The position numbers were made by a program, and so were the translations under genes. Below are positions 43,613 through 52,444 of a stretch of DNA of 64,000 bases, piece after piece (within the stretch, counting starts at the first letter, position 1; every line of letters begins with the position of its first letter). Source of the DNA: Gillisia sp. Hel1_33_143 (lineage in GTDB: Bacteria > Bacteroidota > Bacteroidia > Flavobacteriales > Flavobacteriaceae); the NCBI RefSeq assembly GCF_900104765.1, contig NZ_LT629737.1, positions 620,001 to 684,000 on the forward strand, written 5' to 3'. The notes beneath the pieces were generated by a model, which was not told where the DNA came from, ran no database searches, and saw only the letters and a program-made list of their open reading frames with translations.

Positions 43613-44637
43613 TGTATATCACAATCTCTGCTCAGAAACTAGGTGGCGCTTACTCGCAAAGTGCAGGTGATTTTGTGAGCTATCTCGAAAAAGAAAACCA
43701 GGGGAAAAGCCTTATGGATAAGGAATACTTTTTTGATCAATACGAAGATAAAATCTATCCATATCAGGTAATCAAAGAGATCGATGAAAATACTTCCAAA
43801 TTAAAACTCAAGGAACCTAAATATTATTCCATTACCATAAATCCAAGTAAATACGAGTTAAAACACATTCATAACAATTCAGAAAAACTCCGGGAGTTTG
43901 TCCGGGAGGCCATGAAAGAGTATGCTGGTTCTTTCAACAGGGAAATTAATGGGAAACCCATAGGCGTAGATGATATTAAATATTTCGCTAAGATTGAACA
44001 GGAACGTACTTATAAAAGTAACGATATAGCAATTCGGGAAAATAAACCCTACAGTAATCAAATAGCACATCTTAAAAATGAGCTGCGGAAAGTAGAGCGC
44101 GGGGAAATTTCCGGGAATATCCGTCAACTAGAAAATGATATCCATAAGCTGGTCAGCGATGCGCCGTATAAATTTCAAGGACAGGTGATTGAACCGGGAA
44201 TGAAAAAAGAAGGCTTGCAAAGTCATATCCATATTATCGTTAGTAGAAAAGACGCCTCTAATTCTTACAGTCTATCTCCGGGTAGCAAATACAAAGCTTC
44301 AGAAGTGGAGATGCACGGTAAAATGATAAAACGAGGTTTTGAAAGGGATCGTTTCTTTCAGAGTTCAGAAAAAGCATTTGATAAGATGTTTCAGTATAAC
44401 CGTAATTATGTGGAAAGCTATACTGCTCGCAAGATACTCAGCAAAGATCCAAAGCAATATTTTTTAAGTTTAAGAAGTCTTGGGGTCAATGAGAAAAAGA
44501 TCGCCTTTAAGATGATCCGGGAAACAGGCTTGCAATTACCAGTATTACATCTTCCTACCAGTACAGCTGGGATCGCTTTTAAACAACTAAAAAGAATAAT
44601 TGAAGTAAGTCTTAAAGCAAGTTCTATTGGCTATTAA
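43612..44637 (+). CDS. MobB-type relaxase (DUF5712)
   Basis: 341 residues. The N-terminus is TISAQKLGGAYSQSAGDFVS, typical of this Bacteroidota family. The histidine triad is at QSHIHIIVSRKD (about 203-214), preceded by tyrosines in YYSITINPSKYEL that may include the nicking residue. It would nick oriT and lead the strand into a mating channel given in trans. No coupling protein is encoded nearby. Confidence 0.88.
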   Translation: MYITISAQKLGGAYSQSAGDFVSYLEKENQGKSLMDKEYFFDQYEDKIYPYQVIKEIDENTSKLKLKEPKYYSITINPSKYELKHIHNNSEKLREFVREAMKEYAGSFNREINGKPIGVDDIKYFAKIEQERTYKSNDIAIRENKPYSNQIAHLKNELRKVERGEISGNIRQLENDIHKLVSDAPYKFQGQVIEPGMKKEGLQSHIHIIVSRKDASNSYSLSPGSKYKASEVEMHGKMIKRGFERDRFFQSSEKAFDKMFQYNRNYVESYTARKILSKDPKQYFLSLRSLGVNEKKIAFKMIRETGLQLPVLHLPTSTAGIAFKQLKRIIEVSLKASSIGY

Positions 44638-44715
44638 AAACATCTTATATGCTGCTCAATTCTGTTTTCAAGGTAAGATCCCTACTAAGAGATATAAATT
44701 TTAAAATATAAAAAA

Positions 44716-45396
44716 GTGAGCGAAGTCAATTACATACTTCATCTAAATGCAGTCTTGCGTATGTTTGCCAAGGACGACCGAATTACGTCTTCCCACCGGA
44801 GTCTCTACCTGGCCTTTTTTGAACTTTGGAACCAGAAACACTTTCCACAAACATTTATGGTAAATAGCAAACAGGTGATGGAACTAGCAAAAATACGCTC
44901 CAGAACAACCTATCTCAAACTGTTGCAAGATTTAAAAACTTGGGAATATCTACAATACCATTCTTCCCATAATTCTAACCTTGGTTCCATCATAGAGATG
45001 TTCAGATTTGATATAACAGTTGTTCAAAAAATGAACAAGGGTTGTTCAATTTCTGAACAGGTGGTTGTCCAAAAATTGGTTACTATTAATAAACATAAGA
45101 ATAAACATATTATAAACTCTTTTAAACAAACATGTCCAAAAAATGAACAAGTGGTTTTAGCCTATTTTAAAGCTGAAAAAAGAAGCTCCTTGGAAGCAAA
45201 AAAATTCTTTAATTTTTATGAATCCATAGGCTGGAAATTAAATGGCAGAAATTCGATAATAGACTGGAAAGCCTGTGCCCGAAACTGGATGCTTAAAGCT
45301 GAAGAAATAAAAAATAACCAGAAGTTTAGTGAGCCGTCCCATAATAGAGACAACTTGCGTACTAATAGAAATAAAAACTATGGGGAGCCGTTGTGA
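44716..45396 (+). CDS. Element backbone protein, winged-helix/replication-like, function unknown
   Basis: 226 residues, GTG start. The N-terminal part (RSLYLAFFELWNQKHFPQTF, then RTTYLKLLQDLKTWEYLQ) resembles the winged-helix part of DnaD or phage replication proteins, often encoded after mob genes in Bacteroidota elements. The C-terminal part ends NSIIDWKACARNWMLKAEE, a DnaD-tail-like motif. It may help DNA replication or regulation; there is no decisive motif. Confidence 0.6.
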   Translation: MSEVNYILHLNAVLRMFAKDDRITSSHRSLYLAFFELWNQKHFPQTFMVNSKQVMELAKIRSRTTYLKLLQDLKTWEYLQYHSSHNSNLGSIIEMFRFDITVVQKMNKGCSISEQVVVQKLVTINKHKNKHIINSFKQTCPKNEQVVLAYFKAEKRSSLEAKKFFNFYESIGWKLNGRNSIIDWKACARNWMLKAEEIKNNQKFSEPSHNRDNLRTNRNKNYGEPL

Positions 45397-45542
45397 GAAA
45401 AATTAAGGAACTGCTAATATGTCTTTTTTAGATCAGTCGTTATAATTTTACTTGAACTACGGGACGTAAAATTTGTAGGCATCTTCCCTTCCCTATCGAA
45501 ATCCATGTAAATTAAAACTAAATACAAGTATTAATTATTAAA

Positions 45543-45970
45543 ATGCATCCGCTGAAGCTGTCTACAATACAATGCTGGGAATTAAAAATATTAAAACCTA
45601 TGAGGAGTGGACCTCTATCTTTAATCCTACCTCCACTTATATAGGAAACTGGAAAAAAGATTCAAAAATATACTTTGTTGGAACGGATAAAAATGGTAAA
45701 AAGGGTGGAATGGTATCGGAAATTGCAGAAAATATTCCGTTCAAGTTTGTTTCCATTCGCCATTACGGGATTTTAGATGGGGATAAAGAAATTATTGAAG
45801 GTGCAAAAGTTGAAAAATGGACAGGTGGATTTGAAAATTATTATTTTGATGAAAATAATGGTCTTACTACAGTGACAATTGAAGTAGATGCTATGGAAGA
45901 TTTTATTGATTTTTTCAAAAATACTTTTCCTAAAGCTTTGAATAAACTTAAAGAAATTATTGAAAAATAG
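45543..45970 (+). pseudogene. SRPBCC/AHSA1-like protein missing its first residues
   Basis: The frame reads NASAEAVYNTMLGIKNIKTY before the ATG at 45572 codes for the rest (132 residues from there). Family members start 8-12 residues earlier with a beta strand; here a stop codon comes directly before AAT at 45543, so the start was lost. Conserved body: STYIGNWKKDSKIYFVGTD and GGMVSEIAENIP. An ATG at 45572 could still make a shortened protein, so this may be partly functional. Confidence 0.6.
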
Positions 45971-46445
45971 TATAAAAACGAGATGACTTATGTTGAAACG
46001 AATATTTGGCTGTTTCACCGAGCTCTATTAAAAGCTATAATAATGAAAAATTACTTGAGAGCTCTTATAATCAGCCGTTTGTAGTAATATAATTGAATAC
46101 CAATTTCTTAATTTTAAGTCTGCATATCATAGACATACTGCATATTATTAATGCGAAAGATCTACAAAAGTTAAAGTCTTGTAATAATTTTTTTTTTTAC
46201 TGCTTTCATTGAATGAGGAGCTCGCAAATCTCTTAGTTGATAGGGGACAAAGTAATTTTTATTATCCTCTGGAGGTTAAGTGTCAATCTACTGAACGGCT
46301 TTCTTAAATAAATATATTCACTCTAGTGAATAATTTCCTGAGTTTAGAGCAAGGTGAAAATCGACTCCAACTATTGATTTAAGGATATAAAATTTTAATA
46401 TCCTTGACTCAATTTAAAATTCTATTACAAGAATTAGCTTCAACA
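45971..46445. other. Gap before the iron-uptake genes, with an inverted repeat
   Basis: About 475 bp with no gene. A perfect 8-bp inverted repeat, AAGGATAT/ATATCCTT (46381-46405), lies about 40 bp before the Fur-like operator. It has no T-run, so it may be an operator. The rest shows nothing recognisable. Confidence 0.4.
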
Positions 46446-46468
46446 TTATTTAAAATGATTATAAATAA
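46446..46468. promoter_or_regulatory. Fur/DtxR-like operator A (iron operon on the element)
   Basis: A 23-bp palindrome TTATTTA-N9-TAAATAA, directly before the -7 box. It matches operators B and C near the chromosomal siderophore receptor in 20 or more of 23 positions. The placement at the promoter suggests repression. Confidence 0.65.
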
Positions 46469-46476
46469 TACCTTTG
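46469..46476 (+). promoter_or_regulatory. -7 box of the PepSY gene on the element
   Basis: TACCTTTG matches TAnnTTTG; it begins directly after operator A and is 38 bp before the ATG at 46515. Confidence 0.5.
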
Positions 46477-46514
46477 CATTATTCATAGTTCAAAATTAGA
46501 AGAATTATAATTCG

Positions 46515-47636
46515 ATGCGAAAAACATTTAAGTCAAAAAAAAGGCAGAAAAACAAGTGGAAAAGTTATGCTGGAATATTACATCTGTGGTTAGGTCTTTT
46601 ATCTGGAATTGTAGTTTTTATTATGTCTATTACTGGTTGTATTTATGTTTTTCAAGATGAAATCAAGGATGTTATTTATGAATGGAGACATGTGGAAGCA
46701 TTAAATAAACCATTTATTGCCCCTTCTATTATTTTTGATAATGTAAAAAAAAGTTTTCCAGATTCCGAGGCTAATATGGTTGTTTACCAAAATAGCAACA
46801 GGCCTGCAACTGTATCCATAATGATCAATGAGATTCCGTATGATATTTACATAAACCCTTATAACGCTGAGATAACGCATGTCCAAAATCTAGATACAGA
46901 TTTCTTCTTGCTTGTTGAAAACTTACATCGCTTTCTATTACTACCAGAACCTATAGGAAAACAAGTGACAGGTGTTTCAACAATAATATTTCTTGTAATG
47001 CTTGTGACAGGACTTATTCTATGGTGGCCAAAGAAATTAAAACATGCTTCAAAGAATTTCAAAATAAAGTGGAACGCAAAATGGCGTCGAAAAAATTATG
47101 ACTTGCATAGGGTAATCGGATTTTATTTAATATTTCCAGCTATAATAATAGCCATCACAGGTTTGAGTTTTACATATGAATGGGTTCATGATAGTTTCTT
47201 TACACTTGGTAATATTAACAATAACGAAAAACTTGAGAAGGCTGTTCCCACTTTTGAAAAAACTAATAAGAAATCAACAGCTAAGGCTATTGATTTAGCC
47301 TTTACAAAAACTCAAAGATTAGCACCGGCTAGCGGAATGTATTTCGTTTGGGAGCAAGGAATAGGAATGCCAATTATGACTGGTGCCTATCCTGAATCTT
47401 TGGAATTCGACCATCAATCTAATTTTTATTTTGACAATACAAGTGGTGTTTTACTTTCCAGTAAATATTACAAAGATAAAAGCTTGGGATTAAAACTTCA
47501 AGAAATGAATTATGGACTGCATACAGGTCAGTTTTTCAATCTTCCAGGTAAAATACTTGTATTTTTCTTCAGTCTTTTCATAGCCTCCTTACCTATTACG
47601 GGAGTATTAGTGTGGTATGGAAGATCTAACAAATAA
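46515..47636 (+). CDS. PepSY-associated TM helix protein (iron uptake), element copy
   Basis: 373 residues with four main membrane segments: about 23-46, 153-172, 198-220 and 345-367. The first contains HLWLGLLSGIVVF with a conserved histidine; DLHRVIGFY and LHTGQFFNLPGK carry others, likely heme ligands. Such proteins reduce ferric siderophores or pass electrons next to TonB receptors. It is followed by a TonB receptor and a DUF4374 lipoprotein. The chromosome carries a paralogue at 62583. Confidence 0.85.
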   Translation: MRKTFKSKKRQKNKWKSYAGILHLWLGLLSGIVVFIMSITGCIYVFQDEIKDVIYEWRHVEALNKPFIAPSIIFDNVKKSFPDSEANMVVYQNSNRPATVSIMINEIPYDIYINPYNAEITHVQNLDTDFFLLVENLHRFLLLPEPIGKQVTGVSTIIFLVMLVTGLILWWPKKLKHASKNFKIKWNAKWRRKNYDLHRVIGFYLIFPAIIIAITGLSFTYEWVHDSFFTLGNINNNEKLEKAVPTFEKTNKKSTAKAIDLAFTKTQRLAPASGMYFVWEQGIGMPIMTGAYPESLEFDHQSNFYFDNTSGVLLSSKYYKDKSLGLKLQEMNYGLHTGQFFNLPGKILVFFFSLFIASLPITGVLVWYGRSNK

Positions 47637-47681
47637 ATAAAATTCTTTAAAATTTTTCTTGTTTACCTTATAATCATCTTG

Positions 47682-47689
47682 TAGTTTTG
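47682..47689 (+). promoter_or_regulatory. Promoter -7 box of the TonB receptor gene
   Basis: TAGTTTTG fits TAnnTTTG. A TTG at 47659-47661 lies 20 bp before it, as expected for -33. The receptor thus seems to have its own promoter. Confidence 0.5.
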
Positions 47690-47699
47690 CGCCCTATTC

Positions 47700-47722
47700 T
47701 TATTTAGAATAAATTAAAATAA
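47700..47722. promoter_or_regulatory. Fur/DtxR-like operator D
   Basis: TTATTTA-N9-AAAATAA, one base off the common palindrome, starts 11 bp after the end of the -7 box, the same spacing as operator C at the other receptor gene. It ends 6 bp before the GTG start. Confidence 0.5.
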
Positions 47723-47728
47723 TAAATA

Positions 47729-50128
47729 GTGCGTCAAATTATTCTCTCCTTCATAAGTCTAATATTTATATCTATACCGGCTAATATCTTCGGGCAAACA
47801 GACAATGAAATTTTAAAAGGGCAAATTGTTGATATCTATGGAACCCCTTTATATGGTGCTAATGTAATAGCCATTGATCTAAATCAAGGAACCTCTGCAA
47901 ACAGCAATGGAGACTATGTTTTAAAAGGGAATTTTGAGGGAACTTATGAAATAGAATATTCCTATTTAGGATTTAAAAGTATTATAAAAACGATTACATT
48001 TAAAAAAGGGGAAACACAAACCTTAAATATTATTCTTAATGAAGATCCCTCTGCTCTAGACGAAATAAGCTTGAAATCTAAAAGTAAAGTTCGTCTAAAA
48101 CGTGAAGAAGCTTATGCCATAAACGTAATTAAGGCTGAAGAACTATATAACACGAGCGCCAATATTAATGATGTACTAAATAGAACTTCCGGAGTTAGAG
48201 TGCGTGAAAATGGTGGTTTAGGATCTGATTTCACATTTTCACTTAATGGTTTCTCTGGAAGACAGGTTAAGTTTTTTTTAGATGGAATCCCAATAGACAA
48301 TTTTGGTTCCTCCCTTACACTAAATAATTTCCCTGTAAATCTTGCAGATCGTATTGAAGTTTATAAAGGAGTCTTGCCAATTAATTTAGGAAGCGATGCC
48401 CTAGGTGGTGCGGTAAATATAGTTACGCGAACCAACCCAAATTATTTAGATGTTTCTTATGGATATGGGAGTTTTAATACGCATCGTGCCAACTTAAATT
48501 TTGCTTACACAAATCTTGAAAACGGTTTTACTGCGCGCGCAATTACCTTTTATAATTATTCTGATAATAATTATAAAGTAAAGGTTAAACCTATAGATTT
48601 AGAAACAGGTCAACGAATGGAAGAACAAGAAGTAGAACGTTTTCACGACAAGTATGCTTCAGCAACAGCAAATATAGAAGTTGGTATAACCGGAAAATCA
48701 TATGCAGATAAACTACTTATTGGTTTTATCGCTTCAGGAAATGAAAAGGATATTCAAACCGGGGTAACAATGGATCAAGTATTTGGAGCTCGTACAGCAA
48801 ACTCTCGAGCTTTTATTCCTACTCTAAAGTATAGCAAGAAAAATATAGTTATAGATGGTCTAGATCTAAGCTTCTATGGAGCATATAATAATGTTCGTAA
48901 TCAATTCATAGATACTACCAGAGTCCGTTACAATTGGCTTCAGGAAACAAAACCTACAACAAGTGCTGAATTAAATCGTACGCAACTAGTAAATAAGGAT
49001 AGAGAAGCACTGGTAACTACAAATCTGGGATACCAAATTAACAATCACCATGGAGTCTCTTTAAATTATTTAGTATCCGATTTCAATCGTGAATCTAGTG
49101 ATGAAGAAGATCCTGACAATATCACATTTTTATTTCCACAAAAATTAAGAAAGCATATTTTAGGATTTGCATATCAAGCAAAATATGAGCGATTTACCGG
49201 AACTGCCTTCGCTAAAGCTTATTACTTACAAGCAGAGTCTTTTGAAAATTATACCAATAATACTGGAGAGTCAAACTATCAGCAAACAAATACAAATGCC
49301 AATAACTTTGGTTATGGATCTGCGGCCACTTATTTCATAATGCCTAAGCTGCAAGCTAAAATTTCTTACGAACACACCTACCGTTTACCCGAAGCATCGG
49401 AATTGTTAGGGGATGGACTTTATACACGTCGTAATTCCGACCTCACACCCGAGACCAGTGACAATATTAATATTGGAGCAAAATATGAATTCAATATTAA
49501 ATCAAATAATATCTTAGCAATAGATGCTAATTACCTCTTTAGAAAGTCGAAAGACTTTATTCGTCTAGATCAATCTCAGTCTCAGCCAGTAGATAGACAA
49601 TATGTTAATTTGGGAGATGTATCTACCAATGGAGTTGAAGTTGCAATAAATTATAGCTACAAAAATCAATTAAAAGCAGGTGCCAATTTCACTTACCAAA
49701 GTCTTATAGACAAACAAGAATTTTTAACAAGCACTAATTTCCAAGGCACTACGATCTCTCCAAATTTAAATTATGGTTTCCGCGTTCCGAACATCCCATA
49801 TTTGTACGGGAATTTTAATTTAGACTATACTTTCCCTAAAAAAAATGTAGAGGTTAAAAATCAGCTTAATATTGGATACTCCTTAAACTATGTTCATGAA
49901 TATTTTTTAACTCCAAATCAATTAGGTTCTAATAATCAGGACAATATTCCTACTCAATTATCCCATAACATAAGTGCTTCTTATGAATTGCTTAATGGCA
50001 AGTTTAATATATCTCTTGAGTTAAAAAATCTTAGCAACGAAGATTTATATGATAATTATCTCTTGCAAAAACCAGGAAGATTCTTTTTTATTAATCTTCG
50101 ATACTTTTTAGACAAATCAATCTTTTAA
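47729..50128 (+). CDS. TonB-dependent outer membrane receptor, element copy
   Basis: 799 residues, GTG start giving a signal peptide (RQIILSFISLIFISIPANIF, cut after GQ). A carboxypeptidase-regulatory-like domain (about 27-112: LKGQIVDIYGTPLYGANVIA) is followed by the plug (about 130-235: INDVLNRTSGVRVRENGG) and a 22-strand barrel that ends in F (LDKSIF). The set with PepSY and DUF4374 points to an iron chelate, probably a siderophore. No SusD partner is present. Confidence 0.9.
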   Translation: MRQIILSFISLIFISIPANIFGQTDNEILKGQIVDIYGTPLYGANVIAIDLNQGTSANSNGDYVLKGNFEGTYEIEYSYLGFKSIIKTITFKKGETQTLNIILNEDPSALDEISLKSKSKVRLKREEAYAINVIKAEELYNTSANINDVLNRTSGVRVRENGGLGSDFTFSLNGFSGRQVKFFLDGIPIDNFGSSLTLNNFPVNLADRIEVYKGVLPINLGSDALGGAVNIVTRTNPNYLDVSYGYGSFNTHRANLNFAYTNLENGFTARAITFYNYSDNNYKVKVKPIDLETGQRMEEQEVERFHDKYASATANIEVGITGKSYADKLLIGFIASGNEKDIQTGVTMDQVFGARTANSRAFIPTLKYSKKNIVIDGLDLSFYGAYNNVRNQFIDTTRVRYNWLQETKPTTSAELNRTQLVNKDREALVTTNLGYQINNHHGVSLNYLVSDFNRESSDEEDPDNITFLFPQKLRKHILGFAYQAKYERFTGTAFAKAYYLQAESFENYTNNTGESNYQQTNTNANNFGYGSAATYFIMPKLQAKISYEHTYRLPEASELLGDGLYTRRNSDLTPETSDNINIGAKYEFNIKSNNILAIDANYLFRKSKDFIRLDQSQSQPVDRQYVNLGDVSTNGVEVAINYSYKNQLKAGANFTYQSLIDKQEFLTSTNFQGTTISPNLNYGFRVPNIPYLYGNFNLDYTFPKKNVEVKNQLNIGYSLNYVHEYFLTPNQLGSNNQDNIPTQLSHNISASYELLNGKFNISLELKNLSNEDLYDNYLLQKPGRFFFINLRYFLDKSIF

Positions 50129-50136
50129 TATAAATA

Positions 50137-51396
50137 ATGCATACTATGAATATAACAAAAACAATTTTTAGATCAATGCTAGCCATTAGCTTAATTGCGT
50201 TCACCGCTTGTAGCAGTGATGATGATGTTGCTACTGATCCTGATGGGAATCCAGAAACTTCTGAAAAATTATATGTTTTAGGTTTGGGTGTTACCACTTC
50301 AACTGAAACCACTAATTATATAATTGAAACAGATGATTTAATGAGTGGAGTTATCTCCTTGGAAGGTCAAGGAACTTTGCAAGAAGGTTATAGGGATTAT
50401 GCGCAAGGGGGAGATACATTTTATAGTATTGGTGGATTAGGTGTTACCGATGTAAATACCATTACAGCCTCTGAAGATGGAACACTAAATATTCAATCTG
50501 GCCTTACTTTCGATTCTCAAGTAGACGGATTTCAAGACGTGGATGGAAATGGAAATACCATGGTTGGTATTTCTTCTCCTTTAAGTCCGACTATGGGTGA
50601 AAACATAAAGTTTTATACGGTAGATATTGCCTCCAATACAAAAAACAATATCACCAACATTCCATTTAGCAGTGTGTATGATATTACTCAAGATTGGATT
50701 TTTCATACTGGAATGCAGATAAGCGGAGGGAAATTATATCAAACCTTTTACCCTGTAAATGCCACTACTTACGAAACCAAAAATACTGATACACAATATG
50801 TAGCAATTTATAGCTACCCCGGCTTTGAGTTTGAAAAAGTAATTACAGATACTCGTGTAGGACCAGCAGGTGCTTTTAATACGCGAAGCGGTATTTTTAA
50901 AGCTGAAAATGGTGATCTATATACTATTTCAAATTCTAGCTTTACAAATGGATATAGCCAATCGACTAAGCCCGCTGGAATCTTGAGAATTACAGCAGGT
51001 ACCAGTTCTTTTGACCCAGATTATTTCTTCAATACAAGCGAAGCTATGACAGGAGGGCGTATTGCTCATGCTATTTATATTGGAAATAATAAATTATTTG
51101 CAGCCGTAACTGTTGCAGAACATACAATAGATAATCGTTGGAGTGATACAAACTTGCGTTTAGCAATTGTAGATCTTACAAGTCAAACTATTTCTCTTGT
51201 CGAAGGTGCGCCGGAATTTACCGGAAACGGCGGGCGCAGTTTTGCAGCTTTTAAAGAAGAAGGAAAAGTATATACCTCAATTTCTGATGCTAACGGTACT
51301 GTAAATATTTACCAAACAGATATTAGTACTGCAACAGCTGTTAAAGGAGCAACAGTAGAAGCTTCATTCGTCGGTGGAATAGGACGTTTAAGATAA
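50137..51396 (+). CDS. DUF4374 surface lipoprotein of the iron operon
   Basis: 419 residues (or 416 from an ATG at 50146), lipoprotein signal ending AFTACSSDDD. The beta-propeller-like body has conserved FKAENGDLYTISNSSF and GGRIAHAIYIGNNKLF. The family occurs next to TonB receptors for iron in Bacteroidota, probably on the cell surface. It starts 8 bp after the receptor stop and ends at a terminator. Confidence 0.88.
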   Translation: MHTMNITKTIFRSMLAISLIAFTACSSDDDVATDPDGNPETSEKLYVLGLGVTTSTETTNYIIETDDLMSGVISLEGQGTLQEGYRDYAQGGDTFYSIGGLGVTDVNTITASEDGTLNIQSGLTFDSQVDGFQDVDGNGNTMVGISSPLSPTMGENIKFYTVDIASNTKNNITNIPFSSVYDITQDWIFHTGMQISGGKLYQTFYPVNATTYETKNTDTQYVAIYSYPGFEFEKVITDTRVGPAGAFNTRSGIFKAENGDLYTISNSSFTNGYSQSTKPAGILRITAGTSSFDPDYFFNTSEAMTGGRIAHAIYIGNNKLFAAVTVAEHTIDNRWSDTNLRLAIVDLTSQTISLVEGAPEFTGNGGRSFAAFKEEGKVYTSISDANGTVNIYQTDISTATAVKGATVEASFVGGIGRLR

Positions 51397-51416
51397 GTGA
51401 ATTAGCAAATTAATTA

Positions 51417-51452
51417 AAAAACGCGTATTCTTTTAACTAGAATGCGCGTTTT
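51417..51452 (+). terminator. Terminator of the element iron operon
   Basis: AACGCGTATTCT pairs with AGAATGCGCGTT (11 of 12, plus a wobble) across a short loop; T residues follow. Confidence 0.8.
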
Positions 51453-51814
51453 ATATTTATGAAAAAAAAGCGTTTAATACTTAATTAGCCCTTAATTACA
51501 CCCAACAGAAATTAAGCATAGAGTAAGTTATAGTGAATTTGGGGTGACCATTGAATAAAAATTGTACTCTTATCTTACCATGGTATCTTTCTACCTACCT
51601 TATATTACACTCCAAAGAATAGATAAAGGAATAGTTATTACTTAAATAGTTTTAAGTTGTCGTCAAATCTGCACTTATTTTTTGCAATAGGAATAGTTTC
51701 ATTGCAATTTATCTCTTTTTCACGGCTACTGACTTTTTCATTATTACGAATCGCTTTTCAGCTCTGAAAAATTCGGAGATATTTTTCAGTAGGATTTAAT
51801 CAAAACTATTAGAA
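51453..51814. other. Non-coding gap before the HipBST-like operon
   Basis: About 360 bp. I see no gene or clear structure; the operators of the next operon begin at its right end. Confidence 0.45.
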
Positions 51815-51912
51815 TATACCTCATTGGGTATAATTTCTTAAAAAAATTAAATAATATACCTATTCAGGTATAAAACATGATAATTTTATTATATTGCACC
51901 CGTAAAGGTATA
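51815..51912. promoter_or_regulatory. Three operators at 40-bp spacing before the HipB-like gene
   Basis: TATACC-N6-GGTATA at 51815-51832 and 51855-51872, and a weaker TGCACC-N6-GGTATA that ends at 51912. Centres are 40 bp apart, nearly four helical turns, so all lie on one face of the DNA. Such sites typically bind a HipB dimer, which represses its operon. Confidence 0.65.
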
Positions 51913-51915
51913 TTA

Positions 51916-52143
51916 ATGGAAAAATGGAATCGCAGCAATCCTATTGCCGAATATTTGCGAAAACAGAGGAAAGCGAGTAAAATGACCCAAACAGAGCTGT
52001 CCGACCTGACGGGAGTAGGGCTGCGTTTTGTTCGTGACCTAGAACAAGGTAAGCCCAATTTAATGACTGATAAAGTAAATCAGGTATTGCTTTTTTTTGG
52101 TGCTACTTTGAAACCTCAGCCTATAACAAATGAGAAAAGCTAA
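51916..52143 (+). CDS. hipB: HipB-like XRE antitoxin and repressor
   Basis: 75 residues from the ATG at 51916; the frame extends upstream but into the operators. The HTH is KASKMTQTELSDLTGVGLRF (about 19-38), followed by RDLEQGKPNLM. It would bind the three operators and repress the operon. Its stop lies 14 bp inside the next gene. Confidence 0.85.
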   Translation: MEKWNRSNPIAEYLRKQRKASKMTQTELSDLTGVGLRFVRDLEQGKPNLMTDKVNQVLLFFGATLKPQPITNEKS

Positions 52144-52444
52144 AATTTTTATTGACGATTTATTAGCTGGAATACTATCTGAAAATGAGGAAGGATATTT
52201 TTTTCAGTATGAAAAGACTTATTTAGATAGTATGGTTAAGAAACCTGTTAGTTTGACATTGCCACTTCAAAAAGAACCTTTTAAAGCCGAATATTTATTT
52301 CCATTTTTTGATGGTTTAATACCAGAAGGTTGGTTATTAAATATCGCTCAAAAAAACTGGAAATTAAATCCACGTGATCGTATGGGATTACTGATGGACA
52401 CCTGTAAAGATTGTATAGGCAATATAAGTGTGACACCGTTATGA
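52130..52444 (+). CDS. hipS: HipS-like protein (HipA N-terminal subdomain as a separate gene)
   Basis: 104 residues. It matches only the HipA N1 domain: PLQKEPFKAEYLFPFFDGLI and PEGWLLN, and ends there. In HipBST systems this small part is encoded on its own and acts as antitoxin to HipT. Overlaps hipB by 14 bp and hipT by 4 bp. Confidence 0.8.
   Translation: MRKAKIFIDDLLAGILSENEEGYFFQYEKTYLDSMVKKPVSLTLPLQKEPFKAEYLFPFFDGLIPEGWLLNIAQKNWKLNPRDRMGLLMDTCKDCIGNISVTPL

Noticed and set aside
45438-45446. G plus TTATAATT, a guide seed with the 5'-G motif
   Set aside because: The match stops after 8 bases and there is no promoter-proximal gene at the right distance; the adjacent gene is a broken SRPBCC gene.
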